Positions 41,285 to 51,732 of a DNA stretch of 64,000 nt are shown one piece after another (the stretch's first letter is position 1; every line of letters starts with the position of its first letter). Under the pieces are notes generated by a model. It was not told the origin of the DNA. It saw only the letters and a program-made list of their open reading frames with translations, and searched no databases. The stretch is from assembly GCA_030407315.1 (NCBI GenBank), contig JALQPE010001846.1:32532-96531 (forward strand), in the 5' to 3' direction. Position numbers and translations under genes: made by a program. Source of the stretch: Asparagopsis taxiformis. Taxonomy: Eukaryota; Rhodophyta; Florideophyceae; Bonnemaisoniales; Bonnemaisoniaceae.

Positions 41285-42724
41285 TTGCAGAAATGCGCTC
41301 AAGAATATGCTGTTTCTGCAAACCAACAAACTGTCATCTTGAATCACCGTTTTCTCCAAAGCATCGCCACAACAGCCCCCACTCTCTTCGATGACTACCC
41401 TTTAGTCCGGGACACGCTTAAACCCAGTACACGCACCAAATATCTCTCTGCCTTCAACAGATTCGCAGAAAGCACACCTGAAATACCCACAGATCCATAC
41501 GAGCTAGATCTGCTTCTTCGTGATTACATCCACGATCAAGCTATGGATAATTCGTCCGCAGGACGCAAACAGGATATGCTAAACCTGTTATCTCACCTTA
41601 CTCTTGTGGCACCAGAGCTCTCAAGAATGTTACCCCGTTCCAGGAGAGCACTCAAAGGATGGAGCAAATTGACGCCCTCCAAATCTGCGCTACCTCTAAC
41701 CCGACATGTTATGCTGGCTATAGTACATTACCTTCGATGTATCAGGGAACCAGTCGTGGCGGCAGCACTCGCAACTGCATGGGGAGGATATCTCAGGGCA
41801 TCCGAAGTACTTAATCTCTCCTGGAATGATATTGCACTAAAGGGCGATACTCGCACTCGTCACCTTTCCGAGTGTATTATCGGCTTGAACATCAAAGATG
41901 CCAAAACTGGTCCGCTTCAGTTTATATCTGTCCGAGATACTGCTGTTCAGGACATTCTCCACCGATATTCATTAGGGACTCAGAGCACTGGCAAAGCCTT
42001 TCCAATTACATACTCTAGATATTTGGGCAAACTGAAGGAAGCAGCACACTTTTTCGGCCTTCCCGGAAGTCTCACACCCCATTCAGCGCGGATTGGCGGC
42101 GCCCTACACGACTATTGCAACGGAATGGAAGCAGCTTCTATTGCCATTCATGGAAGGTGGGAAAGTCTAAAGTCCCTGCGACACTATTTGTCTAATGGAA
42201 GAGCCTTCATTCAAGCTATTCAGCTGACCAATGAGCAACAAAAAATAATCTACGAATATGCGTCAGCTACCACGGACTTCCTGTCAACGGATACAGCGTT
42301 CTTTTCCCAGGCTTTTGCAGGTCGATTACAAAGCCGTTCAGCCCCAAAATTCCGCCCGAATCATGCCAATAACCCATTCCAGAACAGCACTTCAGTATCT
42401 TTCTATGATTATACTGTTCACAGTCCCGGAAAGGCCCGGAGTCGAGAAACTCACCCGCATAACCAGCCATTCACAGTGCAGAACATGGAAAGGAATTCTT
42501 GCAGCGTTTCACTTACGACGAGTAGGAATATTGGTTACTCCCTGCGCCCCAAAAGCGTTCCACGAAGAAGAGATTGGAGGATGGCTTGCAGATTGCATAA
42601 GGATCACCGCCATTCATGGAAACAACGAGAAATTTGTTCCCCTCCGACAGTAGATACCCCCTGTATTGCTCTCAAGAGGTCTCGGAGGGAATGGAAGCTT
42701 GCATTGAGGACTAGAAATTTATGA
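41285..42724 (+). CDS. Tyrosine recombinase (479 aa)
   Basis: Site-specific recombinase that cuts and rejoins DNA through a covalent tyrosine link. Amino part: SAM-like core-binding region (PSTRTKYLSAFNRFAE, about residues 47-130). Catalytic domain: R171 in GGYLRASEVL, a Lys in NIKDAKTGP (204 or 207), H266 and R269 in TPHSARIGG, H289 in IHGRW and the nucleophile Y301 in LRHYLSNG. All expected residues are present, so the enzyme could be active. Residues beyond about 340 are of unknown role and may be read past the true domain. It lies alone in its element, about 430 bp from the left end, and is the obvious candidate for moving it. The true start could be a later Met. Confidence 0.88.
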   Translation: MQKCAQEYAVSANQQTVILNHRFLQSIATTAPTLFDDYPLVRDTLKPSTRTKYLSAFNRFAESTPEIPTDPYELDLLLRDYIHDQAMDNSSAGRKQDMLNLLSHLTLVAPELSRMLPRSRRALKGWSKLTPSKSALPLTRHVMLAIVHYLRCIREPVVAAALATAWGGYLRASEVLNLSWNDIALKGDTRTRHLSECIIGLNIKDAKTGPLQFISVRDTAVQDILHRYSLGTQSTGKAFPITYSRYLGKLKEAAHFFGLPGSLTPHSARIGGALHDYCNGMEAASIAIHGRWESLKSLRHYLSNGRAFIQAIQLTNEQQKIIYEYASATTDFLSTDTAFFSQAFAGRLQSRSAPKFRPNHANNPFQNSTSVSFYDYTVHSPGKARSRETHPHNQPFTVQNMERNSCSVSLTTSRNIGYSLRPKSVPRRRDWRMACRLHKDHRHSWKQREICSPPTVDTPCIALKRSRREWKLALRTRNL

Positions 42725-43118
42725 AACGGCTAACCGCCCTATGGCTACCATGTAATTGGTATATAAATCGCATGTGCTGCCATGCGTACCTGCACACTTT
42801 CTCGCCATGTTGCAGATGAAACTAGGCATCGAAAGGTAACCCATGCGGAAGCACTACATGGTGACCCCAATTCGAGCTACATAGTGCATGAGATACCATG
42901 CTGACCTGCAATATGTGTTGCCATAATGCAGAAGACCTGCGGGGATCGCAAGGTTTATTGTCCACACGTGACGTCACGTCTCGTCAACTACAAAAACTAA
43001 GATAGTTGGCGAGGTGGAATCCCGTAGCCTTTTGGGCTAGGAAGGACACGAGACCATCTATACATTTGCATAGCATGACCTCGTAGAACCCAGCAGTTCC
43101 ACAAGGGCATGGGAATTT

Positions 43119-43290
43119 GGGGGAATCCATCATATGCGATGGTGAAAGCGTCGCTGAAAGAGCCACGAACCCCATGTTTAGTCCAGCGAATACCTGGCAA
43201 ACCCTGCATTAAAAATGCGTTCTACTTCTTACTCTTCTTCGGGACCCCGAAGTTCTGGGTCGACAAGCGGAAAGTGGGGAGGATGTTAAT
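43119..43290 (+). repeat. B1 terminal repeat of the recombinase element (172 bp)
   Basis: Matches B2 at 43628-43799. Its end is fused directly to A2, giving a B-A junction of the kind expected in a circular intermediate or tandem array. Confidence 0.95.
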
Positions 43291-43799
43291 AGGTTTTCAA
43301 GGCACGCAGAAAGTATTTTAACTTCGGAACGTCAAGCTTCGAAACGAATATTTGGCGGATGGAATTGTATTTCGGTACAGTATGCGCTCCGCATGAACAG
43401 ATTGGATGTGACAAGAAATTGATCTATGCTAGCGGCTGTATAGCTCGGCCACCGAGCAGCGCCGGCGGTTCACGCACTACCCCATCCTCCATCCGAGGCT
43501 TGCTCTACTCGTCAGATCGATACCATATGCCTTGAGAAGCGCAGCAACTTTCAGTGCCGGCGAAAGAACACTATTTTGATACCCTCCCTCCATCCCTAGA
43601 GTAGTAGTTCAACTAGTCTGGCAAACCGGGGGAATCCATCATATGCGATGGTGAAAGCGTCGCTGAAAGAGCCACGAACCCCATGTTTAGTCCAGCGAAT
43701 ACCTGGCAAACCCTGCATTAAAAATGCGTTCTACTTCTTACTCTTCTTCGGGACCCCGAAGTTCTGGGTCGACAAGCGGAAAGTGGGGAGGATGTTAAT
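43291..43799 (+). mobile_element. Non-autonomous deleted copy of the recombinase element (509 bp)
   Basis: Consists of A2 (43291-43579), 48 bp of unrelated linker and B2 (43628-43799). The recombinase gene is missing. It has the same termini as the full copy and could be mobilised by that copy's enzyme. Confidence 0.88.
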
Positions 43800-45319
43800 C
43801 TCAGATATTTGTGGGCGACGCGAAGTATGGAAACGTGTATGTGTGGGACACGGCGCGTGTGGGAGCTGCCAACTCGCGTGGCGAAGATTCGTTCGTCAGC
43901 GACATCGAAGCGTTTGGGATGTCCTGTGATGACTCACTCATGACTGTGTTCAACAGCAGATCGGAAGAGATTGAAGTGAGAAGAGCTGAAGATGTTGCTG
44001 AAGGGAAAGGTGATGTGATCAACAAATTCGAACCCGATCGCGACGTTGATCGAGTTGCAGTGTGTAGTGGTGAAGGATTGATTGCGTATTGTGGCTACCC
44101 CGAGTTGACTGTACTCATTGTTGATATCTCAAGTGGTGAGACTGTGCACACATTTCCGGATGTGGAGGACTGGGCGGGAACGCTCGAAGATCGCGAACGT
44201 ATGTACATAGTACCAAGAGTGTACCGTTTACATTTCAACGCAGAAGGGACTGTTCTTAGTGCTGAGGCTTTGGCCCAACCTAAATTTTATGGAGAAAGAG
44301 TGAACAAATCGATATCATGGAATGTCACGCCATTCACCATGCGAGACCAAATTGTGGTAGAAAATGACCAGGAATCGCCAAGTACCATCAGAAACAGTCG
44401 CTCGCGCCTTTTCTGTAATCTAGCAGAGAACGATTTCCTCTATTCAGGTGCCATTCAGATGGAGCACAATAACAGCACCATCACTGTTGCTACACTAGAT
44501 TGCAGACCCTGGGAGTTGAGTTACTCATCTACAACACACCGCTTCTGGGTGTCAAAGGATGATGGAGGGTTACAATATGTACAACTGGTGACAGAGGATA
44601 CCAAGCTAGAAGAATGGGATGAACCACAACTACCCCCTCTCGCCAACGCGACAAGCAATGGCACGAAACGACAACCTCCTAACAACAGCAGCAGCAGCAA
44701 GGAAAAGAAGAAGGGCAAGGTGTTCATTAGTCACGCCGGCCCGGACAAGGACACCATTGGGCAAGTGGTGTACGACAAGCTGGTCGAGCTGGGATTCGAA
44801 GTGTTCTTCGACAGAGAGGAATTGAAACCCGGACAGAATGCATCGAAGAAGATGGATGAGGAGATGGAGTCTGCTTCGATTGCCATTGTAATATTATCAC
44901 CTGAATTCCCTGCGCGAAAGTGGACTATGCGAGAGTTGTTATGCTTCCTGAGGCGGTTTGCAGAGTATGGGGAACGTGGTGTGATAATCATCCCCGTATT
45001 CTATCGACTGGGACTGGCGGATATTGGAGATATCAAGACGCTGCTGGCGCTTGTGGACGAAACTGGAGCAAACGCGTTTGACAATGCAGGGTACTGGGAG
45101 CGTCAAGTAAAGGAGGGAGGGTCTCTGAAACACATTCTCGAGGCGCTACAGGCGTTGGGGCATATCACTGGCATTGAGAACATGAATGGTGCCACAAACG
45201 GGGAGGGAGAAGAAGAGAGGAAGAAGCGGATGGAAATCATCGAGCTAATCGTAGCAGCAGTTGTAGGTGCACAAAAGCGAATAGACGACGGGAGTGCTGC
45301 AGGGCCTAGCAACAAGTAA
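43800..45319 (+). pseudogene. Carboxy-terminal WD40 and TIR part of immune-type gene copy 2
   Basis: Resumes the copy-2 frame exactly: host bases GAT GAA T at 40845-40851 plus CT CAG ATA TTT GTG GGC restore the reading (compare DES-LLFVGD in copy 1). It holds the final blades (GNVYVWDT) and the TIR domain (KVFISHAG; catalytic-position Glu codon at 44933-44935), then a 3' tail like copy 1. It has no start of its own; the first Met is internal. I call it the severed half of an interrupted but not mutated gene. Confidence 0.85.
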
Positions 45320-46761
45320 TGAATTAAATTAAATCGCTATTTGGATGAAAGAACAGGGCGACCCTGGAGAGTGTTCAGAATTCCACGACTCGCGTTGTAC
45401 GTGGTAGTGTCAAGGGATGACCGTCGTCTGGAGTGCGATTTCGGTGCTAGCCAAGGTGGCCGAAGATATGAACTAGACAGGACGCGCAACGAAACTCAGG
45501 CTGCTATTTGGCATGTGCCGGTTGGCGAAGGGTCTGGTGTGCTGTCCACCGAAGCATTAAGGCTTCGAGTTGCTTGTAGTGGACAAGCTAGCCTGTGTAT
45601 GTTGCCCTGCTATCGTCTATTTACTGCTGACGTTTACGGACAAATTACATCTGCTCGAGTGCCTATGCATACCACAACCGGCGTCGCGACCAATTTGGCG
45701 AATGCAGAAAAGTGACCCTTGCGATGAAATGCATACATCCCACGATTTCACGTGCACGCTACGCGTAAATATGTGATGCTGCGCTACCGTCGATCTTACA
45801 GATTTAGAACAACGATTACGACGTAGTGTAGTTGCAGGGTTGATATCATTTCGACTAAACTGTTTGACGATATCAACTTGGCCAATGCACATGTCTCACC
45901 TCGCACATGTGCGATGAAATCCGCAATGGTAGCTCCGCTGATGTGCACCTGGTTGTTTGCAGAGTGGCTGTGACAATGGCAAGTTATGTGCTGGGCGGAA
46001 TCAGAAAGCAAGAGGGAAGTGGGAAACGAAGTGAATAAGCACACTGCACGGAAGAACAGCTGAGGTGGGAAAGGAACATTGCAACTGTATTTCCGCGCGC
46101 GAAAAACCGCAGAAAAAATGCCTCCAATCGTTCGAGATCAGCCGCCTGGCGTCCGCATGGAAAACCGAAAATCCGGCTCGCCAAGCAGCGACAACGGGGA
46201 TCTGCGATCAGAAACGTGTTCGGAAGCGAGGAGCGGAGAGCAGAGCTAATGCATCGCCATCTGCGCGGTCACGAGACGGGTGCAATGATCAGTTTGTTGA
46301 GAAGACGAGTGGGTACTCAGCGTAGCCATTTGAGGGTTTCCGGAAGAGTGGCTCGCTCGCGCACATTGATGTTGACATCACCTGTGCAATTCGATCCGAG
46401 GCCGACCGGATGGACTGTGGAACAGGGGTTGGCGTTGTGGGGGAATGAGTGGTTCTGCGCTTAAACTAATACGGAGGTGCGCATAATGTCTGGAAATGTC
46501 TACAGGGCCAGCGGGATGGAGGGAGGGGTTTCAAAGAACCGAAACGGATGCAGGGGAAGAGCACGATTGGTATCAGTTGGCAGAAGTTCGAAGACGCGTT
46601 TGGCTGCTCCGCGACTTGACGAACCGGTGCTGCTTGGCGACTCTGTCGATATCAAGCATTGTAGCTGCGACGGAGATTCAACCGATCCCAAGCGGACGCC
46701 GTGCGTGCCGTTCAGATTCTGCGGTTCACCACTGAGTGTATTGTGCGCACTGTTAGAAGGG
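45320..46761. other. 3' flank of copy 2, no gene seen
   Basis: 45320-46465 is homologous to the 3' flank of copy 1 and lacks its 80-bp segment. 46466-46761 has no match in the window; a 95-codon open frame there (46477-46764) has no recognisable feature. copia-4 begins at 46762. Confidence 0.5.
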
Positions 46762-46952
46762 TGATCTCCGTCACCGTCGTCCGTTTATTAATCCTAACGT
46801 AAGTGGTCTTAAATACTATTCTTTATGCTTGTCGCATTGTCAGTGTAACACTTTTCAGTGTACTTGTTAGTGTTAGTTTCGTTTGTTGAGTTAGCGTCCT
46901 GTCTGGAGTGAGTCGTCGCTGGGCGACGTTTTGTTGAGTTAGCGTCCTGACA
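46762..46952 (-). repeat. 3' LTR of copia-4 (about 191 bp)
   Basis: TG...CA ends and an adjoining polypurine-like tract. Twenty bases near its sense-strand start recur 48 bp further on (46882-46901 and 46930-46949). There is no partner LTR, so the outer edge at 46762 is uncertain. Confidence 0.5.
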
Positions 46953-49043
46953 CTCCCCCTGTCGCCCAGGGGCGGGGAGCGACGATGTATTGTGCGGTGT
47001 CGAACTCGCCTGTATCTTTAGGGATGACGTGAGGGTACGGAATGGCTGTTTCGTGAGTGGTTTCGTGAATATGTCCGCCAGCATTTTGTGAGTGGGGAGG
47101 TATTGTAGGTTGATGGTGCCGGATTGGACAGTGTCTAAGAGGTGGTGGTAGCGAATATCGATGAATTTTCGGCGCTTGGTTGGCGCTGTACTTTTCGCGA
47201 TTGTGAGGGCGGATTGTGAATCTATATATGTGAGGATAGGTTTTTGAGGTTCGATAAGTTGCAATTCCTTGAGGATGCTGCTGAGCCATTTGGTTTGGCG
47301 TACAGCTTCGGATGCGGCAATGGTTTCTGCTTCGCATGTGCTAGTCGCTACAATTGATTGGCGTTGGGATGTCCAGTGTATCGACGCGCCGTGGAGAGTG
47401 TGGACGGACCAAGATATGGATTTCCTGGTGGTCGTATCATTGGCGAAGTCCGAATCGGAGTATGAGATTAGTGTGTCTGTTGATGGTGCGCAGGGCATTT
47501 GTATTCCCGTGTGACGGGTATGTTTTAGGAAGCGTACCAATCGCTTAAGGAGCTTCCAGTGCCGTTCTGTGGGTTTGTGGTTTGCGCGCACCAGAGAGTT
47601 CGTGTAGAATTGTATGTCTGGTCGGGTCGAGTCTGTAAGATAGCGGAGTTCGCCTAGTGTTTCTCGATACGTAGTGGCTGTGCTCAAGTCGATGTCGTCA
47701 TCGTCCTTTGGAGGTGACAGATCAATTCCGTCGGAGTATAAGTGCTCCAGTGGCTTGGCATCGATCATTTTCGTTTTGGAGATGATGGAGTCAACTACGT
47801 GTGGTTGGGAGAGGTGGACGCCATGTTTGTCGCGGATGATTTTCCAGTTGCGATATTTCGTTGGCGTGCCGAGTCGTTTGATTTTGTATTTAGCTTGGAG
47901 TTGGGTGTAGAGTTGTGTTATTAGGTTGGTGTTTGTGGCGCAGACGAGGAAATCGTCGATGGTGGTTGCGACTATGACCTGTGTGTCTGATGTTATTTTG
48001 GTGTATGTACACGGGTCGGATTTGAGTTGTGTGTACCCAAGGGATCTGAGGAATTTGCGCGTCCCGTCCGAAAAGATACGGTCTGCCTGGCGAGTGCCGT
48101 ATAGGTTGCCACGGAGTTGACCGACGTGTGCGTCGTGTCGATAGGAGCCGTTGAAGGAGGGGTGTTGTCTGACAAAAACAGGTTTTTCGTGGTCAAAGGC
48201 TTCGTGTAGGAAGGCCGAGGATATATCGAAGTGTTCCAAAGGGAGGTTGTTGGCTGACGCGTGTGCTAGTATGAGTCGTATTGTGGTTTTGTCGGAGGCG
48301 AAAGTGGCGGTCATGTCGGGATCATAGTGGGTGTGCGGTTTCATAAGGTCTCCGCGTACGGCACAGCGGGCTTTACGCTCTTCGATCTGTCCTGCGGCGT
48401 CGCGCTTATATTTGTAGGTCATGGTGAGTGGTAACGGGTGTATTTTCGGCGGAGTTTTGTGTCGGGGAATCCACGTGATGGCGCGCATGTGGTCTATTTT
48501 GGCTAATTCGTCGTTGTGGGCGATAGCCCAAAGTTTTGAGTCCGGGTATTTTCGCGCGGTGCGGTGATTGGTGGGTGCTGGGGTGTGGGCGGTGATCCTT
48601 TGCGGTATTATTTGGCGGGGAGACTGATGTTTGGTGGCCTGGAATGCCATGGTCGTCATGGAGGTTGGGTCGGTCGTTGTGGTGTATGGATGGAAGTCAA
48701 GGGCCGGGATTGTGGTGGTTTGGCCAGTGGTGGTGTCTGAGACCAGTATATTGTCTTGGTCTAGGGCGGCTAGGTAGCGTACGAGTGTGCCGCGGTTGTC
48801 TAACTTGGTTTTTGGTTGCGCTACTGGTATGTGTCCGATTTGGCCGAAGGCGAACAGTTTGTCAATGTGGGGGGTTGTCTGGTGCCACTCAGTGTGGGGA
48901 ATTTTCTGTGTGGTGGCGTGCAGTGTCAAGTTTCGCTTGAATACAGCGTCCATCATAGCGTATTGCCAGTTGCTGTCATCCAGGCGGCTGTGAGCGAGGG
49001 TGGCACGCACTGTGTCCATTAGTGTATGATTGATGCGTTCCGC
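46809..49043 (-). pseudogene. copia-4 pol, integrase end to RNase H (5'-truncated)
   Basis: The copia part starts at AERINHTLMDTVRATL, the segment directly after the catalytic Glu of integrase, and stays open through the reverse transcriptase (catalytic box TIDDFLVC) and RNase H (YSDSDFAND, CEAETIAASEA, YIDSQSA), ending in a Ser/Thr/Asn-rich tail that runs into the LTR. The residues before AERIN in the open frame come from the inserted gypsy-like LTR. Reading frame otherwise clean over some 740 codons, so the insertion may be the only damage. Confidence 0.85.
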
Positions 49044-49044
49044 T

Positions 49045-49729
49045 TGTCGTACCGCCTGGCGGTCCTCGCCGATCGAGGCGTGTCGCTTCCCTATTGGGTA
49101 CCCACTTAAGGGATGTGCCAATCACAAGGCACCAGCCAACTGGCGTGTTTCCTATACTTGGGACAAGCTAAGGCTGACAAATAACCCTATCCGGGCCCAT
49201 CGGCCCCGGCCAAGACCCCACAAGGGGCAAATTTCTAACTTAAGCTAACCAGCTGTACATTACAATGTAAGCCCAACTGGCAATAACCTCGCGGGTAGGC
49301 GAGTGCCGTTAACTGGGCTCTGGTTGGTCAATAACTGGATATTTATTCCTAACCACTAACCCTAGCTTACAGTAGACTTAGTATAAAACTGCCACTGGAA
49401 TAGCCAGTAGGCACGGTTTCTAGAGTAACGTAAACTCAAGTGGAATTACGACCCACTGGAACAGTGTTCGCATACCTATTGTTCAACCCCTCTCCGGGAA
49501 AACCTTAGGGTTAGCCAACAGCTCGACGGATTACGTCATCTTGCTCCATTAATACGCATCTCGCGTGAGCGCTGTAATCGCACAACCCCCTCCGGGTAGC
49601 GATACCTTCTCTCTCTCGAGACTACCCGCCGGGTACCTATAAGGTTCATCTGCTCTACCGCTCCCTCTACCGAGGCTCGGGACACCTGTCGGGTGGTTTG
49701 CCGCTCTAGCGGATTTTTTACCTGCTACA
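49045..49729 (+). repeat. Predicted 5' LTR of the gypsy-like element (685 bp)
   Basis: Starts TGTCGTACC exactly where copia-4 coding sequence breaks and ends CTGCTACA, followed after one base by TGGTCTCTCGACC (49731-), a TGG-type tRNA 3'-end primer site. A TATA-like TATAAAA lies near 49382. There is no second LTR for proof. Confidence 0.5.
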
Positions 49730-49806
49730 TTGGTCTCTCGACCTAGAACCTTGTACCCTCGGGTAAGTCTCTTTGAGAGAAATTTCCCTTCACAATCATC
49801 TTCACG

Positions 49807-51732
49807 ATGCCTCGTAACCCTACAGCGGGACCTTCTAGTGAGGACATAGCGCCTGCCAGCGACTTATCCGATTCGGATCTGATCGCCGAAGAAGGCGTGG
49901 TGATTAACACCCTGCAAGACCGAGCCGACCGAATCTTCAACGAACGGTTGGAAGAGTTCAAGGCTGAATTCAGCACCGTCGTCGAGAAGACTGTTCAAGA
50001 CCGCAGGGCGGAAATCGTAGACGCTACGGTCGAAACCGTCATGGAACTGGTCGAGCCAAAGCTGATGGCCGCCAGCCGAGAAGCCACCCAAGATCGGGAC
50101 GCCGAGTTCCTAGTGGAAACCTGGAATCAGGTCAAAGCCGAATTCGCTAAGCGCGTGTCCCTTTTGGAAACTCGTCTGGAGGAGCTTTCGATTCACGGCT
50201 TTAGTGCCAGTCCATTAGGACAACAGGAGTTTCCTGCTCGCCGCATCCGATCGGCTGACTTCCCTGACCCTACATCCGGTAGGGAGGAAGAAGAAGATCC
50301 CCGATTGGATCAAGTCGCGGAAGCAACCCGACACCTGTCGGACCGTGTCGACGCCCTCGCCGAATCACTATCCCAAACAGGGAATATCTCTCGCACGAGA
50401 CAGCACACTCGTGCCACCGGATCTATACCGGAAAATCCCTCGTGGGATGATGAAGAAGAACCCCTTGAGGAAGGCTTAGTGCCTTTGAAGGCCCGCGAAC
50501 CCGCGTTCGACCTAGTGGTCTCCTATCGGTACTACCGACTCAAGAACAAGTCCCTAACGACTGACACCCCAACGGGTAAATCAAGAAGCTTGTATAAGCT
50601 AACGGAGAAGATCCGTAATTTCAACGCGTCATTCACGCCGTTCGATGGTACGGAACCCATCGATATCCTCCGGTTCCTCGCGGAATTTCAAGATGCATGT
50701 GATTCATGCGGAGTCTCGGAGGGAGAAGCTACCAAGTTACTCAAGTATTTCCTGGAAGGAGAACCTCAACGGTTTATCGCCGCTGAGGCGCGAAAGCGCA
50801 AGCTTCTCAACCACCTGCATCAGCAGATCACTTGGCCTCAAGCCGTTAACGCCCTTCTGGCTCGCTACGCAACGGGCAATGTCCTAGCGGACGCATATGA
50901 CGCAGTAACGCGTATACGGCAAGGGCCGGATGAAGACGAAGCCGCCTACGCAGACAGACTGCAGGACGCTGCACTCCTGTGTGCGAACGTCTTCTCGGAA
51001 AGAGACTTGGTCAACTACTACCTCAAGGGCCTACGCCCAGAGGTTAAACACACCGTCAAGGTGACTATAGGCCGCAGTGGCGGAGAAGATTTCCTTGCTG
51101 TCCGTAACCTTGCTAAAGGACTCGGGGACTCTCTACGAGCTTCGCTACCCGCAAAGCCGAAGGCTTACCCTACTCGGGAAATCGCGGAACGTAAACGCAA
51201 AGCGTTGCTCGCTACCGTACCCGGAGAACCCGCCGTGATACCGCGGACCCCGCCGCCGACCTTACCTTCCCCTACCGGGAACCCAATGGGCGCGCCAATG
51301 CAGGCCCCTACCCTAACGGGAGAACATCTTAAACTCGCTGAGAGTATGATCCCCGAAGGGGCTGTTACCTGGAGATGCTCTGGCTGTCGCCAACCGGGGC
51401 ATGTGTTATACACTTGCCCTTACCTACCACCCTCAGTGGGAACTTACTTCGCCTTTGCGAACTACGCTTACCAGCAAGAACCGGAGCAGGTTATGCGCCG
51501 CCAACAGCGCCAGTCCAATCGGTTCAACCGAAAAAGGGATTACCCTAAAGCCGTGCTCCAACGGTCAAACCCTCCAACACGCATGGTTGCGTTCGCCGAT
51601 GACGAAAATCATCCCAAATTGGGTCCTCTGAGGCGAGACGTTTTAGAACGTAACGGATCTTCCGTAACGGCTCAAGACGTTGCCGGCGCCTTGGAAACCT
51701 CCGACGACTCCGACACGTCGTCGGAAAACTGA
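49807..51732 (+). CDS. Gag protein of the gypsy-like element (641 aa)
   Basis: Structural capsid-type protein. The amino part (about 30-130) is charged and helical, probably coiled coil. Residues about 270-470 look like a retrotransposon capsid region (FTPFDGTEPIDILRFLAEFQ, AYADRLQDAALL, YLKGLRPEV). A canonical zinc knuckle C-x2-C-x4-H-x4-C spans residues 524-537 (CSGCRQPGHVLYTC). The tail is basic then acidic. Intact frame; the ATG follows a leader of about 77 bp after the predicted LTR. The stop TGA overlaps the next ATG (TGATG). Confidence 0.85.
   Translation: MPRNPTAGPSSEDIAPASDLSDSDLIAEEGVVINTLQDRADRIFNERLEEFKAEFSTVVEKTVQDRRAEIVDATVETVMELVEPKLMAASREATQDRDAEFLVETWNQVKAEFAKRVSLLETRLEELSIHGFSASPLGQQEFPARRIRSADFPDPTSGREEEEDPRLDQVAEATRHLSDRVDALAESLSQTGNISRTRQHTRATGSIPENPSWDDEEEPLEEGLVPLKAREPAFDLVVSYRYYRLKNKSLTTDTPTGKSRSLYKLTEKIRNFNASFTPFDGTEPIDILRFLAEFQDACDSCGVSEGEATKLLKYFLEGEPQRFIAAEARKRKLLNHLHQQITWPQAVNALLARYATGNVLADAYDAVTRIRQGPDEDEAAYADRLQDAALLCANVFSERDLVNYYLKGLRPEVKHTVKVTIGRSGGEDFLAVRNLAKGLGDSLRASLPAKPKAYPTREIAERKRKALLATVPGEPAVIPRTPPPTLPSPTGNPMGAPMQAPTLTGEHLKLAESMIPEGAVTWRCSGCRQPGHVLYTCPYLPPSVGTYFAFANYAYQQEPEQVMRRQQRQSNRFNRKRDYPKAVLQRSNPPTRMVAFADDENHPKLGPLRRDVLERNGSSVTAQDVAGALETSDDSDTSSEN

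Larger units (their letters stand above)
40852..43290 (+). mobile_element. Tyrosine-recombinase element, full length (2439 bp)
   Basis: Starts AGGTTTTCAAGG and ends GGATGTTAAT, with no inverted ends. It encodes one protein, a tyrosine recombinase; no reverse transcriptase is present. It is followed head to tail by a 509-bp deleted copy with the same two ends. The pair sits in the WD40 region of copy 2 with a shared AAT at the left host edge (40849-40851), the internal junction (43288-43290) and the right edge (43797-43799). Known relatives by architecture are Cryptons (recombinase only) and Ngaro/PAT (split direct repeats); this one mixes the features. Confidence 0.85.
46762..49044 (-). mobile_element. 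copia-4: 3' half of an LTR retrotransposon
   Basis: Minus-strand element with 3' LTR (46762-46952) and the end of integrase, reverse transcriptase and RNase H. A polypurine-like tract (sense strand CAGGGGGAG, about 46953-46961) adjoins the LTR. At 49044 the integrase frame is cut by the LTR-like start of the gypsy-like element; the 5' half of copia-4 is not in the window. Confidence 0.8.

Noticed and set aside
42969..42976. TGACGTCA in the recombinase element as a control site for its gene
   Set aside because: It lies downstream of the recombinase frame and an 8-bp match alone is weak.
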